Source of the DNA: Pectobacterium polaris
Lineage (GTDB): Bacteria; Pseudomonadota; Gammaproteobacteria; Enterobacterales; Enterobacteriaceae
DNA length: 64,000 bases
Direction of reading: 5' to 3'
Assembly (NCBI RefSeq): GCF_002307355.1
Contig: NZ_CP017481.1
Span: 1,550,001-1,614,000 of the forward strand
Below are positions 58,155 through 64,000 of the stretch, piece by piece (the stretch's first letter is position 1; each line of letters opens with the position of its first letter). Both the position numbers and the translations under genes were made by a program. The notes beneath the pieces were generated by a model, which was given only the letters and a program-made list of their open reading frames with translations, did no database searches and was not told where the DNA came from.

Positions 58155-59564
58155 TTATTCTATCACGCATGGCGCTAACAGCCAGTGCTGTAGCGTTAAT
58201 TGCCCAGAGCCGCTGAACGTGATGACCGCCTCGCTTGCCGGGAAATAGCGTGCAGACATCACGGCTTCGCCGTCGTTGATAAAAATTTCAACGCTGGAGC
58301 GATCGCACAGGATCTGCAATTGGCTCAGATCGCCGCACCAGTAGCGATGTTCTGGCTCGCCGGTGCGACGGTTACGGCGACTCAGCGTGACGCGTTCACC
58401 GTCCCAACAGAGAACCAACTGGGAAGCGAGGTTGAGCTGGAATTCCCCCTGCACGGTGATGAGGATTTCCGCGCTGCTAGCGTCAAGCGGAGAGGCGTAG
58501 TCTGCGGCACCCTGCCAGGTGTAATGCTGTCTGCGCAACTGCTGCAACTCGCGCGCAGGACGTTGATAAACGCGATCGTCATGCAGCGTGAGTTCACGCG
58601 GGCAGGTCATGGTATGGATCCAGCCGTGTTCGATCGTCGGTTCAAAAAATTCATTGTCGTCAGGAATCGACATCCAGCCGAACAGCAGGCGTCGCCCGTC
58701 TTCACTCAGCGTGGTTTGTGGAGCGTAAAACTCGAAGCCGAGATCCAGTTCGTGGAAATCCTGATGCGGGTAAGCACCGTTTTCGTAATGGAGTGAGCCA
58801 ATAAAATAGCCAGCCTGAAAGGTATTCAGATAGCGTTCTTCTTCGGCGGGAACGCCCTGTGGGCAGCAAATCAGTACGTCTTTGCCATCCAATGGGAACA
58901 GGTCCGGGCACTCCCACATATAGCCAAAATCACCGAGCCCGCCCAAACGGGAACCGGCGATCTCACCGATCTTTTCCCACGCCAGCAGATCGGCAGAACG
59001 GTAGAGCAGTACTTTACCTTGCAGGTCGAGATCCTGTGCGCCGAGCACCATGTACCAGTGGTCGTCATGACGCCACACTTTGGGATCGCGAACGTGGCCG
59101 GTGTAGCCGTCGGGGAGCGTCAGAACCGCTCCCAGCTTGTCATATTCACCGTTAGGGTTCTCACGGGCGAGGCACTGAAACGCGGTGCGTGAGCCGTCAT
59201 CGTATTTCACGTTACCGGTGTAAATCAGCGTGATCGCGCCATGATCCACCACGGCAGAACCGGAGTAGCAGCCGTGGCTTTCATAGCTTTCGCTCGGTAC
59301 TAGCGCGACGGGTTCATGCGTCCAATTTACCAGATCGGCGGAACTCCAGTGCCCCCAGAATTTCGCTCCGTGGGCACAGGCTAAAGGATTCCACTGATAA
59401 AACAGATGGTAACGCCCGTTGTGATGAATAAATCCGTTCGGATCGTTGAGCAGACCAACGTTCGGAGACAGATGCCATTCCGGGCGATACGGATCTTCCT
59501 GTTTCCGTGAATGGCCTGACATCAGGGCGTGCGCCATGCGCTTTAGTAAGTGGACTTCCTTCAT
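58155..59564 (-). CDS. scrB: Sucrose-6-phosphate hydrolase ScrB
   Basis: 469-aa GH32 invertase that splits sucrose-6-phosphate to glucose-6-phosphate and fructose. Nucleophile Asp in NDPNG (D41), transition-state RDP in GHVRDPKVW, acid/base Glu in MWECPDLF. The C-terminal beta-sandwich follows. Its ATG overlaps the scrA stop by one base (TAATG). Confidence 0.97.
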   Translation of the reverse strand: MKEVHLLKRMAHALMSGHSRKQEDPYRPEWHLSPNVGLLNDPNGFIHHNGRYHLFYQWNPLACAHGAKFWGHWSSADLVNWTHEPVALVPSESYESHGCYSGSAVVDHGAITLIYTGNVKYDDGSRTAFQCLARENPNGEYDKLGAVLTLPDGYTGHVRDPKVWRHDDHWYMVLGAQDLDLQGKVLLYRSADLLAWEKIGEIAGSRLGGLGDFGYMWECPDLFPLDGKDVLICCPQGVPAEEERYLNTFQAGYFIGSLHYENGAYPHQDFHELDLGFEFYAPQTTLSEDGRRLLFGWMSIPDDNEFFEPTIEHGWIHTMTCPRELTLHDDRVYQRPARELQQLRRQHYTWQGAADYASPLDASSAEILITVQGEFQLNLASQLVLCWDGERVTLSRRNRRTGEPEHRYWCGDLSQLQILCDRSSVEIFINDGEAVMSARYFPASEAVITFSGSGQLTLQHWLLAPCVIE

Positions 59565-60934
59565 TATTCGCTATCCGTTTTATATTTCAGCAGTAAGGAA
59601 ATGGTAAAGGCGGCACCGAACGCAATTAACATCCCAATCAGGTAGTTAAGCATCGAGCCCCCTTGCACAATCGCCAGTCCCGGAAAACCGGTCAGCCCGA
59701 CGGCCGTCATATTGACGTGATTGAAGACCACCCATGCGCCACCGAGTGCACCGCCTGCCAGCGCCGCCAGGAACGGTTTAATGAAGCGCAGGTTGATACC
59801 AAATATCGCTGCCTCTGTGATGCCTAACAGACAGGAAAGCCCGGCAGGAACGGCAATCGCTCGGGTTTTGGCATCACGCGTTTTGAAGTATACCGCCAGA
59901 CACGCGCCGCCCTGCGCCACGTTCGCCATCGCCCAAATCGGCAGCAGGAAGTTGACGCCGATGTTCGGGTTGCCAAGTAGTCCAGCTTCAATGGCATGGA
60001 AGCTGTGATGGACGCCAGTGATCACGATAACGGAGTAGAGGCCGCCGAACAGCAAACCAGCAATCCATCCTGCGTGAGCAATCAATGTGCTGAGAACCAG
60101 AGAAATACCATCGCCCAGCGCACGTCCAGCCGGGCCGATGAGCAGCATGGCGACAAAGCCGGAAATGATGACGGTCAGGAACGGCGTGACGATGATGTCC
60201 AGTGCGTCTGGTACGACCTTACGCAGGCGTTTTTCCACGATGCTCATGAACCAGACGGCCAGCAGGACCGGAAACACGGTGCCCTGATAGCCGATCATGG
60301 CGATGTCCATACCGAAGAAATGCATGGTCTGGAAACCACCAGCAACGCCCCAGGCGTTGGTCAACGCTGGATGAGTCAGGATACCGCCTAGCGTCGCGCC
60401 CAGATAAGGGTTGCCGCCGAATTCCCGCGCGGCGGTAAAGCCGATCAGAACAGGCAGGATAATAAATGCGGCGGAGCTGAACATATCCAGCATCACGAAG
60501 ATCGCGCTACTGGAATCGACCCAGCCGTAGGTCTTGATCATGCCGAGCAGCCCCATCAGCAGACCGGACGCGATAATCGCCGGCATGATAGGGACGAAGA
60601 TGTTCGATAACAGACGCGCGAGACGTTGCAGCGGGTTCAGCTTTCTCGCGGCAATAGAGGCCGCTTCGGATTTACTCGATTCACTGATGCCTGCCGCTTT
60701 GATGAATTCGGCATACACCTTGTTAACCAATCCTGTGCCGAAAATGATCTGCATTTGTCCGGCGTTCTGGAAGCAGCCTTTAACGCCATCGACGTTCTCA
60801 ATCGCTTTCTTGTCAGCCAGACTGTCATCATTCAGCACCAGACGCAGGCGAGTTGCACAGTGGGCAGCACTGGCGATGTTCTCTTTCCCGCCGAGAAGGG
60901 GGATGAGCGCGGCGGCAGTAGCGTTGATATCCAT
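59564..60934 (-). CDS. scrA: Sucrose-specific PTS EIIBC ScrA
   Basis: 456-aa permease that imports sucrose as sucrose-6-phosphate. N-terminal EIIB domain with phospho-Cys 26 (SAAHCATRLRLVL), then the EIIC membrane domain (GVHHSFHAIEAGLLGNPNIGVNFLLP; GITEAAIFGINLRFIKPF). It has no EIIA domain and so relies on EIIA-Glc (Crr). It lies between scrY and scrB in one operon. Confidence 0.97.
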   Translation of the reverse strand: MDINATAAALIPLLGGKENIASAAHCATRLRLVLNDDSLADKKAIENVDGVKGCFQNAGQMQIIFGTGLVNKVYAEFIKAAGISESSKSEAASIAARKLNPLQRLARLLSNIFVPIMPAIIASGLLMGLLGMIKTYGWVDSSSAIFVMLDMFSSAAFIILPVLIGFTAAREFGGNPYLGATLGGILTHPALTNAWGVAGGFQTMHFFGMDIAMIGYQGTVFPVLLAVWFMSIVEKRLRKVVPDALDIIVTPFLTVIISGFVAMLLIGPAGRALGDGISLVLSTLIAHAGWIAGLLFGGLYSVIVITGVHHSFHAIEAGLLGNPNIGVNFLLPIWAMANVAQGGACLAVYFKTRDAKTRAIAVPAGLSCLLGITEAAIFGINLRFIKPFLAALAGGALGGAWVVFNHVNMTAVGLTGFPGLAIVQGGSMLNYLIGMLIAFGAAFTISLLLKYKTDSE

Positions 60935-61014
60935 GTTATTCCTCTTCTTTCAATAGGATATGCTGTTTTTTCGGCGTCGATTAGCGCGTAATCGACGCCA
61001 AGGTCAGACAATTA

Positions 61015-62624
<1,610 letters not shown>

Positions 62625-62690
62625 TTTCGTGAGGAAAATAAAAGCCAAAAGAAGGGTTAGCAAGAAATTTCACTCGCCCGATTCTGTAAC

Positions 62691-62706
62691 TGTGATCCTG
62701 ACTACA
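62691..62706 (-). promoter_or_regulatory. CRP-like site of scrY
   Basis: TGTGA-TCCTGA-CTACA, 8 of 10 consensus positions, about 140-156 bp upstream of scrY. Confidence 0.5.
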
Positions 62707-62749
62707 AAACCGGGCGGTAACCGTATCAAACGAGGGGATTAGCGCTTGG

Positions 62750-63673
62750 CTAAGGGCGTGCGTGTAACTGCTGCGCGTAGGGGAGTGCGGTCATCGCGCC
62801 TTTTGCCGTGGTCGCCAGTGCACCGCACCGCTGCGCCTGCTCGATAATGGGGTCCCAGCTCAGCGGCTGTGACAGGTCGTCATACTGCGCCAGACCTTGA
62901 AGTAAACCGGCGACGAAGGCATCGCCCGCGCCAGTGGTATCGACGGGTGTCACCGATGGCGCGGCAAAATGCTGTAGCTGGTGGCGATCGTGCAGCCAGA
63001 CGCCTTCGCCGCCCAGCGTCACCAGCAAGAGTTGGGTAGGGTAGCGCTGCATAAACTGCTTAATCCCCGCTTCAACATCCGGTGTTGAACAGAGAAAGGC
63101 CAGCTCTTCACGCGATAACTTCACCACGTCGGCCAGCATCAGTGCTTGTGTCAGACAGTCGCGCAGTTCCTGCTCGCTTTGCCAGAGGTCGTCACGGATA
63201 TTCGGGTCGAAACTGACCCAGCCCTGTGCGGCTTTCACCTGCCGCATCGCCGCAAACGCGGTACTGCGCGAGGGCTCCTGCGAAAGTGCGATAGAGCAGA
63301 GGTGCAGCCATTCTCTCTGGCTGAACAGCGGCAGGTCTTCCGGCTGTAAAAACAGATCGGCACTCGGGCGAACCATGAACGTGAAGGTGCGTTCCCCTGT
63401 TTCATCGAGGCTCACGACCACGGTTGAGGTCCGATGGAGCCTGTCGTGTGCCATGTAGCGAGTATCAACGCTTTCCTGTTCCAGCACCGTTTTTAGAAAA
63501 TGGCCAAAAACATCGTCGCCGACGCGGCCAACAAAGGCGCTGTTTCCCCCGAGTCTGGCAATGCCGACCGCAACATTGGCGGGCGCGCCGCCAGGGCATT
63601 TCAGATAGCGTTCCGTATCTTCCGGGATGAGATCGACAACCGCGTCGCCCATGACCCAAATTCTGTTTGCCAT
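62750..63673 (-). CDS. scrK: Fructokinase ScrK
   Basis: 307-aa PfkB-family kinase that phosphorylates the fructose released by ScrB. WVMGDAVVDLIPED and CPGGAPANVAVGIARLGG are the substrate site; TPVDTTGAGDAFVAGLLQG carries the anion hole and catalytic Asp. An ATG at 63691 is in frame, but GATAAGAG upstream of the ATG at 63673 marks the better start. It is transcribed separately, about 200 bp upstream of scrY, from a promoter region with the same layout. Confidence 0.95.
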   Translation of the reverse strand: MANRIWVMGDAVVDLIPEDTERYLKCPGGAPANVAVGIARLGGNSAFVGRVGDDVFGHFLKTVLEQESVDTRYMAHDRLHRTSTVVVSLDETGERTFTFMVRPSADLFLQPEDLPLFSQREWLHLCSIALSQEPSRSTAFAAMRQVKAAQGWVSFDPNIRDDLWQSEQELRDCLTQALMLADVVKLSREELAFLCSTPDVEAGIKQFMQRYPTQLLLVTLGGEGVWLHDRHQLQHFAAPSVTPVDTTGAGDAFVAGLLQGLAQYDDLSQPLSWDPIIEQAQRCGALATTAKGAMTALPYAQQLHARP

Positions 63674-63720
63674 AACGTTACTCTTATCCATGATTATTAG
63701 ACTGTTTGCTAAAATAGAAG

Positions 63721-63740
63721 AATCGGTTTAGCTAAGCAAT
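63721..63740 (-). promoter_or_regulatory. Likely ScrR operator of scrK
   Basis: AATCGGTTTAGCTAAGCAAT: the 12-mer AATCGGTTTAGC is the reverse complement of GCTAAACCGATT before scrY, centred on the palindrome TTAGCTAA. It begins about 48 bp upstream of the scrK start. Confidence 0.65.
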
Positions 63741-63809
63741 ACTCTTCATCGCAGAGGCACTCCCACATCAATAAAACGCATATTTCCACATCGCGTTGGC
63801 GAAAATTTA

Positions 63810-63825
63810 TGCGATAGTCATCACG
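63810..63825 (-). promoter_or_regulatory. CRP-like site of scrK
   Basis: TGCGA-TAGTCA-TCACG, 8 of 10 consensus positions, about 137-152 bp upstream of scrK, almost the same distance as in front of scrY. Confidence 0.45.
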
Positions 63826-63890
63826 TTGCCACGGTCATCGGACTAAATAAACGGGCCTGTTATCCGATATCTATGGGGCGTGGCTGAATT

Positions 63891-64000
63891 AGAACCTATC
63901 CCATTAGGCTATTTTATTTGCCATTTTGAACCTAGGCAGTGCTCGAAATCCTCACGTACTACGTGTACGCTCCGGTTTCTGCGCGCTGTCCGTGTCCAAA
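63891..64000. repeat. Dispersed intergenic repeat entering at the right edge
   Basis: Begins AGAACCTATCCCATTAGGC and contains CTCACGTACTACGTGTACG. I recall this sequence as recurring between genes in Pectobacterium genomes. The arm TTTTGAAC near 63924 and the end GTCCAAA at the window edge suggest a long inverted-repeat element of which only the left part is visible. Non-coding. Confidence 0.5.

Overview
The window looks like the chromosome of a soft-rot enterobacterium, most probably Pectobacterium. Three things point there: the enterobacterial core gene order (lpoA/rsmI/rnpB, tolC-ygiB-ygiC, nudF-yqiB-cpdA-yqiA-parE, parC-plsC-ftsP, dkgA-yqhD/yqhC-yghB-metC, exbB-exbD); a complete chromosomal sucrose (scr) regulon; and a site matching the plant-pathogen pectinolysis repressor KdgR in front of a TRAP transporter. 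The genus is inferred from gene content, recalled protein similarity and repeats, not from a search.

Layout. 1-2 kb: start of lpoA (cut by the window edge), divergent rsmI, then rnpB followed by degenerate tandem copies of its own 3' end and terminator. 2.0-2.6 kb: an StbDE/RelBE-type toxin-antitoxin pair. 2.7-12.2 kb: core block of ygiD, a full 127-bp ERIC element, ygiC-ygiB and tolC on the minus strand, then nudF-yqiB-cpdA-yqiA-parE on the plus strand.

12.3-39.2 kb is an accessory stretch lying between parE and parC. It holds two paralogous alpha/beta hydrolases (one cytoplasmic, one exported) around a periplasmic PEBP-family protein; an Npt-like MFS carrier followed by a frameshifted, signal-peptide-bearing NADP-oxidoreductase gene; and a run of regulators and redox or detoxification genes (LysR, AraC, BhsA-like, NepI-like MFS, RibD/DHFR-like, MBL hydrolase, quinone oxidoreductase, TetR/SDR pair, LysR, mdaB). 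A six-gene PTS operon follows (PRD regulator, EIIA, EIIB, EIIC and two tandem class II aldolases). Next is a PAAR-pyocin-colicin E-type DNase effector with its Im protein, bracketed by two relics of an IS903-like terminal repeat, and then a hypothetical gene plus an orphan SUKH-3 immunity-like gene.

39.3-51.6 kb returns to core genes: parC, plsC, ftsP, a GntR/HutC regulator, dkgA, yqhD, a nitroreductase, yqhC, yghB and metC. A DctPQM TRAP transporter with KdgR-like and CRP-like sites is inserted between metC and exbB, which are neighbours in E. coli. exbBD carries a Fur-like box and a 17-bp tandem repeat in its leader.

57.1-63.7 kb is the scr regulon (scrK, scrY, scrA, scrB, scrR). The scrK and scrY upstream regions share a common half-operator and a CRP-like site at similar distances. 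The right edge enters a dispersed repeat. No tRNA, CRISPR array or intact transposase was seen. The most interesting items are the polymorphic effector/immunity island and its IS-end relics, the KdgR/CRP-controlled TRAP insertion, the exbB leader repeats, and a small Leu/Cys-rich leader-like ORF with a terminator at 20.86-21.02 kb.
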